Assembly (NCBI GenBank): GCA_020051095.1
Contig: JAGVJN010000010.1
Span: 62,001-126,000 of the forward strand
Origin: Pseudomonadota bacterium
GTDB lineage: Bacteria; Pseudomonadota; Gammaproteobacteria; Legionellales; Legionellaceae
DNA length: 64,000 bases
Direction of reading: 5' to 3'
The position numbers and the translations under genes were made by a program. The notes below the pieces were generated by a model. The model was not told the DNA's origin and searched no databases. It was given only the letters and a program-made list of their open reading frames with translations. Each line of letters opens with the position of its first letter. Within the stretch, counting starts at the first letter, position 1. Below, in pieces: positions 9,153-21,963 of this stretch.

Positions 9153-12100
9153 TTAAGATTTATCGCTTTTAGTTGATTTTGATTTACCAGGTTTCTTTTT
9201 GTTTTTAGCCCGCTTTTCTTGCCATGTTTGCAATTGAACGTATAACGCTGGTACAAATACGACAGCCAAACAAGTGGATGCCAGCATGCCGCTGCTGACA
9301 GCAATACCAATTGAGCGACGGGAGTTTGCACCTGCGCCACTCGCAAAAACGAGAGGCATAACACCCATTATGAAGGCAAATGATGTCATTAAAATGGGTC
9401 TAAATCGTGTTTTAGCGCCAATGACAGCTGCTTCTAAAATCGATTTTTTATTATAAAGCCGCTCTTCACGCGCCACTTCAACAATGAGAATCGCATTTTT
9501 AGCTGAAAGGGCTATCAATAATAGAATCCCTATCTGAGTATACATGTTGTTGGCAACGCCTAACAAGGATAGTACAGAGACTGTTCCAAGAAGTGCAAGA
9601 GGCACACTAAACAAAACAGAAGCAGGCGTCACCCAGTTCTCATACTGGCCAGCTAAGATTAAATACACCAATACAAGGGATAGCAAAAATATGTAATAAC
9701 TTAAGTTACCAGCGATTTTTTCTTGATAAGCCGTACTTGTCCATTGGAAAGAAATGCCAGCAGGCAGTAATTGTGTGGCTAATTTTTCCATCGCATTGAT
9801 GGCTTGACCTGAACTATACCCTTTGCTTGCCATGCCATTGATACTACTGGAAGGGTATAAATTATATAGGGAGATAATAGATGGGCCAACGGTTGGCGTG
9901 ATGTCAGTAAGGGTGCCTAAGGGGACCATTTCCCCAGCCGTGTTTTTGACATAATAGTTGCGTACTTCCTCAACGGTCATCCGTGATTGATTATCCGCTT
10001 GAACATATACTTGAAACACCTTGCCAAATTTGGTGAACAAATTGACATAAGATGAGCCCAAGTAGGTTTGTAGTGCATCAAATGCATCGCCAATCTCCAC
10101 CCCGAGTGATTCGGCTTTGGTCCGATTAATCGGTGCATAAAGTTGAGGCACAGAAGCGCGAAAGGTTGACATTAGCTGTTGGAAAATCGACAACTGATTG
10201 GCTTGGTTTATGAGATTGTCGCTAACGGCCTGCAGTTTTTGATAGTCAAATGTCCCATCTTGTAACTCGACCATCATTTGGAAACCGCCTGATAATCCGA
10301 GTCCTTGGATTGGTGGGGGGACCACCACCAGTACTTTTGCTTCGAGCGTATTATCAGCGATAATTTTAAATTGATTATATAAGGATAATAGATCTTCTGA
10401 CTTCCCACGCTTGCTCCAATCTTCAAACATAATATAAATCATGCCGGCGTTTGCTAAGGTTGCATTATTATCCAATAGGGAAACACCACTGATGGTGATC
10501 ACATCCTTAACCCCTTTGACTTGTTTGATTTTCGTTTTTAAGTCATCTAAGGTTGCATCTGTTCGGTTTAAAGCAGCTCCATCGGGCAGCATGACGCTCA
10601 TCACAATGTAGCCTTGATCTTCAATTGGCACAAATCCTGTCGGGATTCGGCTTAAGCCAAAAATTGCAATGGCGACTAAGACGGCAGTAATGATGCATGC
10701 GGTACCGCTATGATGAACCAGCTTGTCTATAAATCGCGAATAGGCTGCTTCAACGGGATTGTATGCTTTGTCAAAGGCTTTAAAGAGCCAATTTTTAGGT
10801 TTTGTTTTATCAATGGGCCTTAACCACAATGCGCATTGCGTTGGCTTTAAAGTCATTGCATTGATGGCACTGATGAACGCTGTGGCGGCAATCACAAGCG
10901 CAAACTGGGCATACATTTTCCCTGTTAAGCCAGGCATGAATCCAGCGGGTAAAAAGACAGCCATCAATACTAATGTAATGCCGACAATGGGGCCTGTTAA
11001 TTCTTTCATTGTTGTAATAGCAGCTTTCTTGGGCTCAAGACCCTTTTCAATGTTGTGAGAAACCCCTTCAACAATGACAATCGCATCGTCCACTACAATA
11101 CCAATAGCTAAAACCAAGGCAAAAAGTGTGAGTAGATTGATACTATAACCGAGCATATACATGGCGATAAAAGCACCAATGATTGTGACGGGTACGGTGG
11201 TGGCAGGCACTAAGGTTGCACGGAAATTTTGTAGAAATACCATGATGACAATTAATACCAGAATACCTGCCTCGTATAAGGTTTTATAGACTTCATTGAT
11301 TGAGTCTTCAACGAAAATCGTTGTGTCAAATGGAATTTGGTAAGTCAGCCCGGGCGGAAATTTTTTAGCCATTTTCTCCACGGCTGCTCGCACATCGTCA
11401 GCTACTTGCAATGCATTAGCGCCAGGTAATTGAAATATCCCGATGGCAGCCGCTTCTTTGCCATTGAATTTCGCTGTTTGTCCGTAACTAGAAGAACCAA
11501 GCTCCACTCGACCAACGTCGCGGATGCGAATTATCCTGGCGCTGTTGGATTCATTTTGATTACTTTGGCCACCTGAGGCTTGGTGTTTGATGATGATATT
11601 GGCAAATTCTTCGGGGTTTGCTAACTGGCCAGGAACATTGACGGACAGTTGATAGGCTTGGTTGCCTACTATCGGTGGCGCGGATATTTGGCCAGCAGAA
11701 ACTTGCCTATTTTGTCTACGAACCGCATTGAGCACATCACTGGGTGTTAATGAATAAGCCAGCAGTTTGCTGGGGTCTAGCCAAATACGCATGGCATAAT
11801 TGCCTGAACCAAATATGAAAACGTTCCCAACGCCAGGGATTCGCGCTAATTCATCTTGCATGTTGATGGTGGCATAGTTATTTAGAAAAAGACCATCATA
11901 GCGATTATTTTCGGAGGTCAAGGTGATAAACTGCAAAATGTTTGTCGACTTTTGCTGGACTAAAACGCCTTGTTGTTGAACGGGATCGGGCAATTGAGCC
12001 ATGGCTGCTTGGACTCGGTTTTGCACTAGTACTTGGTCAAAGCTTAAGTCTGTGCCGATATCAAAAGTGACAATCAAATTATAATTACCATTGTTAGTGC

Positions 12101-12347
12101 TTGTCGATTGCATGTATAGCATATTTTCGACACCATTGACTTGTTGTTCAATCGGAAGGGCAACAGTATCAATCAGTGTTTTAGCATCTGCACCAGGGTA
12201 GGTGGTCGATACTTGAATCGTTGGCGGAACGATGGGTGGGTATTGAGAAACGGGGAGAACAAATATAAAGACAGCACCCAATAATACTAATAAAATGGCG
12301 ATGACATTCGCTAGAACGGGCCGTTCGATAAAAAATTTTGCCATCAT
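9153..12347 (-). CDS. RND (HAE1) multidrug efflux permease, AcrB/MexB type
   Basis: A 1064-residue proton-driven inner-membrane pump that exports hydrophobic drugs through a periplasmic adaptor and an outer-membrane channel. It has the classic FFIERPVLANVIAILLVL start, two six-helix repeats with large periplasmic loops, and the proton-relay aspartates in LAIGIVVDDAIVIVE on helix 4. Late blocks such as GIAVSSGMLASTCLA and FVPALYV are family-typical. The C-terminal tail is unusually rich in Lys and Ser (after about residue 1040). Its ATG overlaps the adaptor stop by 4 bases (ATGA), so translation is coupled. It is the third gene of an oprM-acrA-acrB operon. Confidence 0.96.
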   Translation of the reverse strand: MMAKFFIERPVLANVIAILLVLLGAVFIFVLPVSQYPPIVPPTIQVSTTYPGADAKTLIDTVALPIEQQVNGVENMLYMQSTSTNNGNYNLIVTFDIGTDLSFDQVLVQNRVQAAMAQLPDPVQQQGVLVQQKSTNILQFITLTSENNRYDGLFLNNYATINMQDELARIPGVGNVFIFGSGNYAMRIWLDPSKLLAYSLTPSDVLNAVRRQNRQVSAGQISAPPIVGNQAYQLSVNVPGQLANPEEFANIIIKHQASGGQSNQNESNSARIIRIRDVGRVELGSSSYGQTAKFNGKEAAAIGIFQLPGANALQVADDVRAAVEKMAKKFPPGLTYQIPFDTTIFVEDSINEVYKTLYEAGILVLIVIMVFLQNFRATLVPATTVPVTIIGAFIAMYMLGYSINLLTLFALVLAIGIVVDDAIVIVEGVSHNIEKGLEPKKAAITTMKELTGPIVGITLVLMAVFLPAGFMPGLTGKMYAQFALVIAATAFISAINAMTLKPTQCALWLRPIDKTKPKNWLFKAFDKAYNPVEAAYSRFIDKLVHHSGTACIITAVLVAIAIFGLSRIPTGFVPIEDQGYIVMSVMLPDGAALNRTDATLDDLKTKIKQVKGVKDVITISGVSLLDNNATLANAGMIYIMFEDWSKRGKSEDLLSLYNQFKIIADNTLEAKVLVVVPPPIQGLGLSGGFQMMVELQDGTFDYQKLQAVSDNLINQANQLSIFQQLMSTFRASVPQLYAPINRTKAESLGVEIGDAFDALQTYLGSSYVNLFTKFGKVFQVYVQADNQSRMTVEEVRNYYVKNTAGEMVPLGTLTDITPTVGPSIISLYNLYPSSSINGMASKGYSSGQAINAMEKLATQLLPAGISFQWTSTAYQEKIAGNLSYYIFLLSLVLVYLILAGQYENWVTPASVLFSVPLALLGTVSVLSLLGVANNMYTQIGILLLIALSAKNAILIVEVAREERLYNKKSILEAAVIGAKTRFRPILMTSFAFIMGVMPLVFASGAGANSRRSIGIAVSSGMLASTCLAVVFVPALYVQLQTWQEKRAKNKKKPGKSKSTKSDKS

Positions 12348-13507
12348 GATTTTTTCTCATCACTTTTTTGGGGTCTCACAAGGTTGCCGGGTGTTGCAAA
12401 TTGTAAGCCTTGAACAATGATGTCATCTGTATTAGATAACCCTTTGCTAATCGCTATGCGACCTTTTTCTTTAGGGCCTGTCTGGACATATTTTTGGACG
12501 ACCGTTTGTTTATTATCAACGGTTAGGATGTAAGGCCCTATTTGATCATATAGGACTGCTGTTTCGGGCACTGTCAACATCGGTGCCGGTTGAGAAATAG
12601 GAATTCTCACTTTGACGAATAATCCCGGAACAAATAGCAGATTTTTATTCTTCAAAATTGCCCGAAACTCTAAAGTTCCTGTGGAAGGATTTAATCCCGT
12701 GTTAATAAAATTCATGCGGCCTTCATGTGGGTATCCGCTTTCATTTTGCATGCCAACGAATACGGGTATCTCATTAATATCCTCAGCGGTAATCCCTTCT
12801 TTTCTTGCTGCTTGCCTTAATTTTAAGAGATCCAATTCATTGAGGTTAAAGTAGACGTAGATTGGCTCAATTTGCTCAATGGTGGCTAACTTAGTCGCTT
12901 GGCCATTCCCCACTAAATTACCTTCATCGACGAAATGCCTGCCAATGCGTCCATCGAAGGGGGCCTTCACATGAGTATAACTATAATTAATTTCCGCATT
13001 GACTAAATTCGCTTTCGACTGGGATAGATCTGCTTCGGCTTGCTCTTGTTTAGCTAACCACACCTCAACACTGTTCTTAGATGTTGCATTCTCTCGATAC
13101 ATGCGCTGTTGTCGGTTGTACTCGGATTTAGCATAATTTAAGCCAGCTTCAGCAGCTTGCACAGCGGCTTGTGCTTCTTTCAATTTCTCTAGATAGGGCT
13201 TTGGTTGTATAACAAATAACTGGCTTCCTTTACGAACAAATGTACCATCGGTAAAGGTAATTGCTTCAAGATATCCTTCGACACGAGCGACGAGATCAAC
13301 GGTATTATAGGCAACTGTATTGCCAGTTTGTGTAACATATTCTGCAAGCTTGAGGGTTACTGGTTTCGCAGTGACCACTTTTGGCGGTTGAAGTGTTAGT
13401 TGATTACTTTGCTTATTGAAGAAAACAAAGTGAAAAATCAGATACACAATGATTATAATTGCTGCAATTTTACCATATTGTATTAGTTTTTCTTTCGATA
13501 TCGTCAT
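12344..13507 (-). CDS. RND periplasmic adaptor (membrane fusion protein), AcrA type
   Basis: Links the RND permease to the outer-membrane channel. The protein is about 387 residues, with an N-terminal membrane anchor (IIVYLIFHFVFF), a lipoyl half-motif around VARVEGYLEAITFTDGTFV, a long alpha-hairpin rich in Ala, Glu and Gln, and the second lipoyl half ending VKAPFDGRIGRHFVDEG. The beta-barrel domain follows. The start is uncertain. The ATG at 13507 has a weak GGTG about 8 bases upstream and is used here. A GTG at 13516 overlaps the upstream stop by 4 bases, and a TTG lies at 13519. It is flanked tightly by the channel gene and the permease gene. Confidence 0.93.
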   Translation of the reverse strand: MTISKEKLIQYGKIAAIIIIVYLIFHFVFFNKQSNQLTLQPPKVVTAKPVTLKLAEYVTQTGNTVAYNTVDLVARVEGYLEAITFTDGTFVRKGSQLFVIQPKPYLEKLKEAQAAVQAAEAGLNYAKSEYNRQQRMYRENATSKNSVEVWLAKQEQAEADLSQSKANLVNAEINYSYTHVKAPFDGRIGRHFVDEGNLVGNGQATKLATIEQIEPIYVYFNLNELDLLKLRQAARKEGITAEDINEIPVFVGMQNESGYPHEGRMNFINTGLNPSTGTLEFRAILKNKNLLFVPGLFVKVRIPISQPAPMLTVPETAVLYDQIGPYILTVDNKQTVVQKYVQTGPKEKGRIAISKGLSNTDDIIVQGLQFATPGNLVRPQKSDEKKS

Positions 13508-13512
13508 CGTTA

Positions 13513-15081
13513 TCACCAAACGGGTAAGTATAGTTGTTCAAATTGTTGTTTCGGAGTCACAGGAGGGAGGTGATTTTGTGGTTCCAATAGGATACCCCAA
13601 TTCGTTCTTTCTGACATCGCCTGTTTAACGTGCTCGGGAACAATATCTTTACCTTTCCTGATTTCCCAACCGCCCCCTAATGATCGATATAATCCAACGA
13701 CGGCAAGTGCAATATCACCCCTTGCAGTTGTCAGATTGGATTGAACTTGAAGCTGTTGACGAAGTGAGTCAAGCACAGTGGTATAAATGGTTTCGCCTTC
13801 TTTATAACGGATTAGCGATAACGTTGAGGACTGGATAGCCGATTGATTTGCTGTACTCAATGAAAGCGTCGTTTTCTTTGCCTGAATATACTTGCTAATG
13901 TAATTTTGTACTTCTTCCTGTGCTTTTAAAACCGTATTCAAATAATTCAATAACGCTTCTTGGAAGGATGCATCTTGCATTCTCACGGCATTGGTAATTT
14001 GCCCATAATTGAGAATTGGCCATGTGACAGCGGGTCCTGCTGTTACATACCGACTGGACCAACGGAACATATCACTAATCTTTGAATTACCGATATCGGT
14101 ACTGCTAAACGTAAATGTTCCAGATAGAGATAACGCTGGGAACAAGTTTGCTTTAGTTGCACCAATAGCAGCTGATCGAGCCATGGCTTTAAAACGGGCT
14201 TCTGCAACATCGGGTCTTTGACATAAAATTTGCTTAGGAATGCCAACTTCAACTTGCGCAGGGGCTCGTGGGATGCCCTGACTTTTTGTTAATAACGCAT
14301 CAACTTGATTGGGGACAATGCCCAATAAAACGGCAAGTTTATTTTTTTGTACTTGTAACTCAGCGATTTGTGCTGGAAGCTGTGCTTCTGTCTGAGATAA
14401 CTGGGTTTTTGCTTGTTGCACGTCTAATAAACTGGTTTGCCCGGCTCGATAGCGGGAGTTAACAATCTGTAAGCTTTCTTTTTGTAATTGTATGTTTGAT
14501 CGTGTGACACCGATTAATGCCTGATAAGTACGAATATTAATATAGGTGCTGGCGATATCGGCTGTTAAAGAAACCAATGCATTGTCATATGATGCGATGG
14601 AGGCAAGAAATGATGCATCATTGGATTCAATCGCCCGCCGATATTTACCCCAGAAATCAATTTCCCAATTGGCGGTGAAACCTAAAGCGGCAGAATCAAA
14701 ACTGGGAGGTAAAATTTGTTTCAATGAACTGCTACCTATTCTTGTATAGGTATAATTGCCGATCCCAGCTTGGGTTTGAGGATACAACTGACCAACTGTT
14801 TGGGCTAATTGAGCTCGAGAATACAGGACGCGAACACCGGCCGTTTGTAACGTTAAATTGTCTTGCACCCCTTGTTGGATTAATTTATCTAACGTTGGAT
14901 CACGAAATGACTTCCACCAATTTGTATGGTGTGCATTTGCCTCTTTGACTGAGGCATATTTACTTTTCGATGCCTGCATCCATCGTTTCGATACTTTGAC
15001 TGTTGGATCATGATAGTCTGGACCAACTTTTGTGCAAGCACTTAATAATGAGATGGTTAAACAGGTAGCAACTATTCGCAT
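13513..15081 (-). CDS. Outer-membrane efflux lipoprotein, OprM/NodT type
   Basis: The outer-membrane channel of the tripartite efflux pump, 522 residues. It starts with a lipoprotein signal whose lipobox LLSAC places the acylated Cys at residue 16. Then follow GPDYHDP, WWKSFRDPTLDKLI and TANWEIDFWGKYRRAIE, all typical of the NodT family. Two long coiled-coil repeats build the periplasmic alpha-barrel, for example in the RAGQTSLLDVQQAKTQLSQT region. It is first in the operon, with the adaptor gene at or overlapping its stop. A candidate promoter and inverted-repeat operator lie 55-120 bases upstream. Confidence 0.94.
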   Translation of the reverse strand: MRIVATCLTISLLSACTKVGPDYHDPTVKVSKRWMQASKSKYASVKEANAHHTNWWKSFRDPTLDKLIQQGVQDNLTLQTAGVRVLYSRAQLAQTVGQLYPQTQAGIGNYTYTRIGSSSLKQILPPSFDSAALGFTANWEIDFWGKYRRAIESNDASFLASIASYDNALVSLTADIASTYINIRTYQALIGVTRSNIQLQKESLQIVNSRYRAGQTSLLDVQQAKTQLSQTEAQLPAQIAELQVQKNKLAVLLGIVPNQVDALLTKSQGIPRAPAQVEVGIPKQILCQRPDVAEARFKAMARSAAIGATKANLFPALSLSGTFTFSSTDIGNSKISDMFRWSSRYVTAGPAVTWPILNYGQITNAVRMQDASFQEALLNYLNTVLKAQEEVQNYISKYIQAKKTTLSLSTANQSAIQSSTLSLIRYKEGETIYTTVLDSLRQQLQVQSNLTTARGDIALAVVGLYRSLGGGWEIRKGKDIVPEHVKQAMSERTNWGILLEPQNHLPPVTPKQQFEQLYLPVW

Positions 15082-15147
15082 ATATGTTGGTCTTCCTTTA
15101 CCTTAGCAGCATGCTCAGTAACAGGTATTCACCCGCTTAGGCTAGAA

Positions 15148-15200
15148 TATTCGGATAAAGCGCTTAGGACACTATACCGAATAATATGATAAAAAAGCAA
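15148..15200 (-). promoter_or_regulatory. Candidate promoter and operator of the efflux operon
   Basis: On the minus strand TTGCTT (15195-15200) and TATAGT (15171-15176) are separated by 18 bases. An inverted repeat, TATTCGG at 15148-15154 and CCGAATA at 15177-15183, brackets the -10 and the expected start of transcription. A direct repeat CGCTTAGG occurs at 15134-15141 and 15161-15168. This arrangement is what a repressor-controlled efflux operon often shows, but no regulator gene is adjacent. Confidence 0.45.
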
Positions 15201-15273
15201 TGAGTTAGATAAAATTGGGGGCGAATTTGGAATGCTCGCGTATTGAATGTATTTAATATGGATTATATAAAAC

Positions 15274-15313
15274 AGCCTGCATTAGCTCGCGAGAGCGAGC
15301 GTAATGCCAGGCT
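15274..15313 (-). terminator. Stem-loop terminator after the cysteine-rich secreted protein gene
   Basis: Long imperfect inverted repeat with arms of 17-19 bases around a GAGA loop, starting 8 bases after the stop codon at 15321. On the minus strand the stem is followed by GTTTTATATAA, consistent with a Rho-independent terminator. Confidence 0.6.
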
Positions 15314-15320
15314 TAGAGAA

Positions 15321-15848
15321 TTATTTTTCAACCTTGATATCATAAGGTTGAAGTTCTTTTTGACCTTTAAGAAACGTTGTGATGGCATCGACTTGCTCAA
15401 CGGTGGCTGATGACACAATGCCTGCATCGCATGTATTGGTGGCTCCGTCATCCGTGACTATCACCCAATTGCCTTGTTTTGCTTCTGTTGTGCATGCACA
15501 GTTGGCCTTAGTCGGGTCATTTTTATCAACAATGCAAGGCTTATCCAGGCAATTAGCCCAGACTCGATCATTGGTGCAGGTTTTATAGGCTTTAATGGGA
15601 TAATACCGGGAATAGACAAGGTTACCCATGTCGGTTTTTTTCATTGCTTTACAGGGTTCTTGTGATGCCGAGTAGCCGTCATGAACTGTGCATTTGCAGT
15701 TAACCACCTTATTATCCCCTTCAACAGCCGTGCAAGGCGCGGTTGTACACAGTGCAAAGATGCTTTTACACGCATAGAATTTCGTGTCATCTGCATAGGT
15801 AACGGGGGTAAGAAGGAGGCTAAAGCAAATCGTTAGAAATCGTTTCAT
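15321..15848 (-). CDS. Secreted cysteine-rich protein with two tandem Cys modules
   Basis: A 175-residue protein I do not recognise. It has a clear signal peptide (residues 1-19, ending TYA-DD). The mature part holds two copies of one cysteine pattern: C-x6-C-x4-C-x11-C-x-C-x12-C, then C-x8-C-x4-C-x11-C-x-C-x20-C. The central spacing (x4, x11, x1) is identical in both, which points to an internal duplication and probably to disulfide-bonded modules in the periplasm or outside the cell. The start is firm: AGGAGA lies 6 bases before the ATG. A terminator follows the stop. It appears to be a single-gene unit lying between the efflux operon and aat on the same strand. Confidence 0.85.
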   Translation of the reverse strand: MKRFLTICFSLLLTPVTYADDTKFYACKSIFALCTTAPCTAVEGDNKVVNCKCTVHDGYSASQEPCKAMKKTDMGNLVYSRYYPIKAYKTCTNDRVWANCLDKPCIVDKNDPTKANCACTTEAKQGNWVIVTDDGATNTCDAGIVSSATVEQVDAITTFLKGQKELQPYDIKVEK

Positions 15849-15922
15849 ATCAATCTCCTATGAGTTACATAGTAAAGACTAGTTCAACAATCGGGATAAA
15901 ACAAATTGCTATCAAAAATAGG

Positions 15923-19996
<4,074 letters not shown>

Positions 19997-19999
19997 AAA

Positions 20000-20626
20000 A
20001 TGCTAAAAAATTCGATTAAACTATTCGCTGGATTTTATTTGTTATTGGTTTCAACAAGTACCTTGGCAAATACGCCCGAGGATCGTTTGCAAGAAAAACT
20101 TAATCATATGAAGTCTATGACAGCAAGTTTTAAACAAATTGTGCGAGCTGAAGGACGTGAAGTATCGCGTTCGAGAGGGAAAATGGCGTTATTAAGGCCT
20201 GGACGATTTCGATGGCATACAATTTCCCCCATGGAGCAGCTTGTTGTAGCAGATGGTAGTAAACTATGGGTCTATGATATCGAGTTAGAACAAGTGACTG
20301 TTAAAAGGCAACAGAAAGGGATTGGGGGAACACCGGGATTATTTCTGAGTGGCTACGATGACACGGTAAGCCGGGACTTTCATGTTGTCGAAAGCAAAAT
20401 GAGACATAATCAAACTCAATATGATATGAACGCTAAATCAAAAGACGAGAACTACCAAAGAGTCCTCATGACGTTTAATCAAGACAAACTGGTTCAGCTG
20501 GTGTTGTATGATCAACTTGGCCAAAAAACCACGGTCGATCTTGCCAGTATCCGCACAAATCCAACAGTGCCAATGTCTCAATTTAAGTTTAAGCCACCTA
20601 AAGGTGTTGATGTTGTCAAGCAATAA
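20000..20626 (+). CDS. lolA: Outer-membrane lipoprotein carrier protein LolA
   Basis: Periplasmic chaperone that takes lipoproteins from LolCDE to the outer membrane receptor. The 208-residue protein has a signal peptide (residues 1-23, ending TLA-NT) and family-typical sequence: LNHMKSMTASFKQ, LLRPGRFRWHTISP and LWVYDIELEQVTV. It lies 3 bases after ftsK and overlaps the start of rarA, reproducing the conserved ftsK-lolA-rarA block. Confidence 0.94.
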   Translation: MLKNSIKLFAGFYLLLVSTSTLANTPEDRLQEKLNHMKSMTASFKQIVRAEGREVSRSRGKMALLRPGRFRWHTISPMEQLVVADGSKLWVYDIELEQVTVKRQQKGIGGTPGLFLSGYDDTVSRDFHVVESKMRHNQTQYDMNAKSKDENYQRVLMTFNQDKLVQLVLYDQLGQKTTVDLASIRTNPTVPMSQFKFKPPKGVDVVKQ

Positions 20627-21920
20627 TCTACCATTCGATGATAAAGTCACGCCATTGGCAGAGCAACTTCGCCCATCATCTTGGCAAGCGGTTGTTGGTC
20701 AAGACCATTTACTAGGCGAAGGGAAACCGCTATATCAAGCATTCAAGCATGGAAAGCCGCATTCAATGATATTTTGGGGGCCGCCTGGGGTTGGTAAAAC
20801 GACATTGGCTTATTTATGTGCAAAAGCGTTCGATTGCGAATGGATCCCCTTATCAGCGGTATTAGCTGGTGTAAAAGACATCCGTCAGGCTGTGGAAATA
20901 GCGAGTGATAATCTGCACAAAGGGCGGCATACCATTGTATTTATCGATGAAATCCACCGCTTCAATAAGGCGCAACAAGATGCATTGTTACCCTTCACTG
21001 AAAGTGGATTAATTACGTTTATTGGCGCAACCACTGAAAATCCCTCTTTTGAAGTCAATGCTGCCTTACTATCACGTGCTACCGTATATACCTTAAGTTC
21101 ATTGAGCCATGATCACTTGAAAGAATTGTTAAATAGAGCCATCACGTTTTTAAACGGAAAACTGCAGCTGGATGCAGGGGCGACGGAGTTCATAATTGAT
21201 ATGGCTGATGGGGATGGACGTCGATTGTATAATGCATTGCAATTATTATCCCAATTATGTGATAGTACCCAGGCCTTGACACATGAGCAGGTAAAACACT
21301 ACCTGCAAACCCATTATCGGCGCTTTGATAAAGGTGGGGATCAATTTTATGATCAAATTTCTGCCTTACATAAATCTGTCAGAGGTTCATCACCGGATGC
21401 TGCCTTGTATTGGTTTTGCCGTATGATTGATGGTGGTGCTGATCCGAAGTATCTTGCTCGTCGCATTGTCCGTATGGCTTGGGAGGACATCGGTCTTGCT
21501 GACCCCCGAGCATTGCAAATTGCCAATGATGCTGCAGCGACTTATGAGCGGCTTGGTTCCCCAGAAGGGGAATTAGCACTGGCTCAGGCAGTCATCTACC
21601 TATCGATCGCTGCAAAAAGTAATGCAGGGTATATGGCGTATAAGCAGGCAAGTGCATTTGTTGCCCAAGATCAATCCAGACTTGTCCCATTACATCTTCG
21701 CAATGCACCCACATCGTTGATGAAATCGCAAGGGTATGGTCAGCAATATCGCTATGCTCATGACGAACCTTACGGCTATGCAGCCGGCGAAACATATTTT
21801 CCAGAAGGCATGAATCCACCCCAATGGTATCAACCTGTTGATCGTGGTCTTGAGCAAAAAATCGGTGAGAAATTAAAATTTTTACAACAATTAGATGAAC
21901 AAGCGAGAAAAAAAAGATAG
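20610..21920 (+). CDS. rarA: Replication-associated recombination protein RarA (MgsA), AAA+ ATPase
   Basis: A clamp-loader-like AAA+ ATPase acting at stalled forks. Walker A is [14 protein letters not shown], Walker B is [17 protein letters not shown], sensor 1 is [14 protein letters not shown], and the C-terminal tetramerisation region contains [20 protein letters not shown]. An upstream in-frame ATG at 20508 would add 34 residues lying wholly inside lolA and unlike the family. The ATG at 20610, preceded by AAGGTG, gives 436 residues and the expected [11 protein letters not shown] start. It overlaps lolA by 17 bases. Confidence 0.94.
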   Translation: MLSSNNLPFDDKVTPLAEQLRPSSWQAVVGQDHLLGEGKPLYQAFKHGKPHSMIFWGPPGVGKTTLAYLCAKAFDCEWIPLSAVLAGVKDIRQAVEIASDNLHKGRHTIVFIDEIHRFNKAQQDALLPFTESGLITFIGATTENPSFEVNAALLSRATVYTLSSLSHDHLKELLNRAITFLNGKLQLDAGATEFIIDMADGDGRRLYNALQLLSQLCDSTQALTHEQVKHYLQTHYRRFDKGGDQFYDQISALHKSVRGSSPDAALYWFCRMIDGGADPKYLARRIVRMAWEDIGLADPRALQIANDAAATYERLGSPEGELALAQAVIYLSIAAKSNAGYMAYKQASAFVAQDQSRLVPLHLRNAPTSLMKSQGYGQQYRYAHDEPYGYAAGETYFPEGMNPPQWYQPVDRGLEQKIGEKLKFLQQLDEQARKKR

Positions 21921-21963
21921 ACTAAGATTTGGGGTGTTTAATCACTAGTTAGGTATTAAGGCG

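Noticed and set aside
20508-20609. N-terminal extension of rarA into lolA
   Set aside because: The extra 34 residues are lolA read in another frame. The ATG at 20610 has a ribosome site and gives the family N-terminus.
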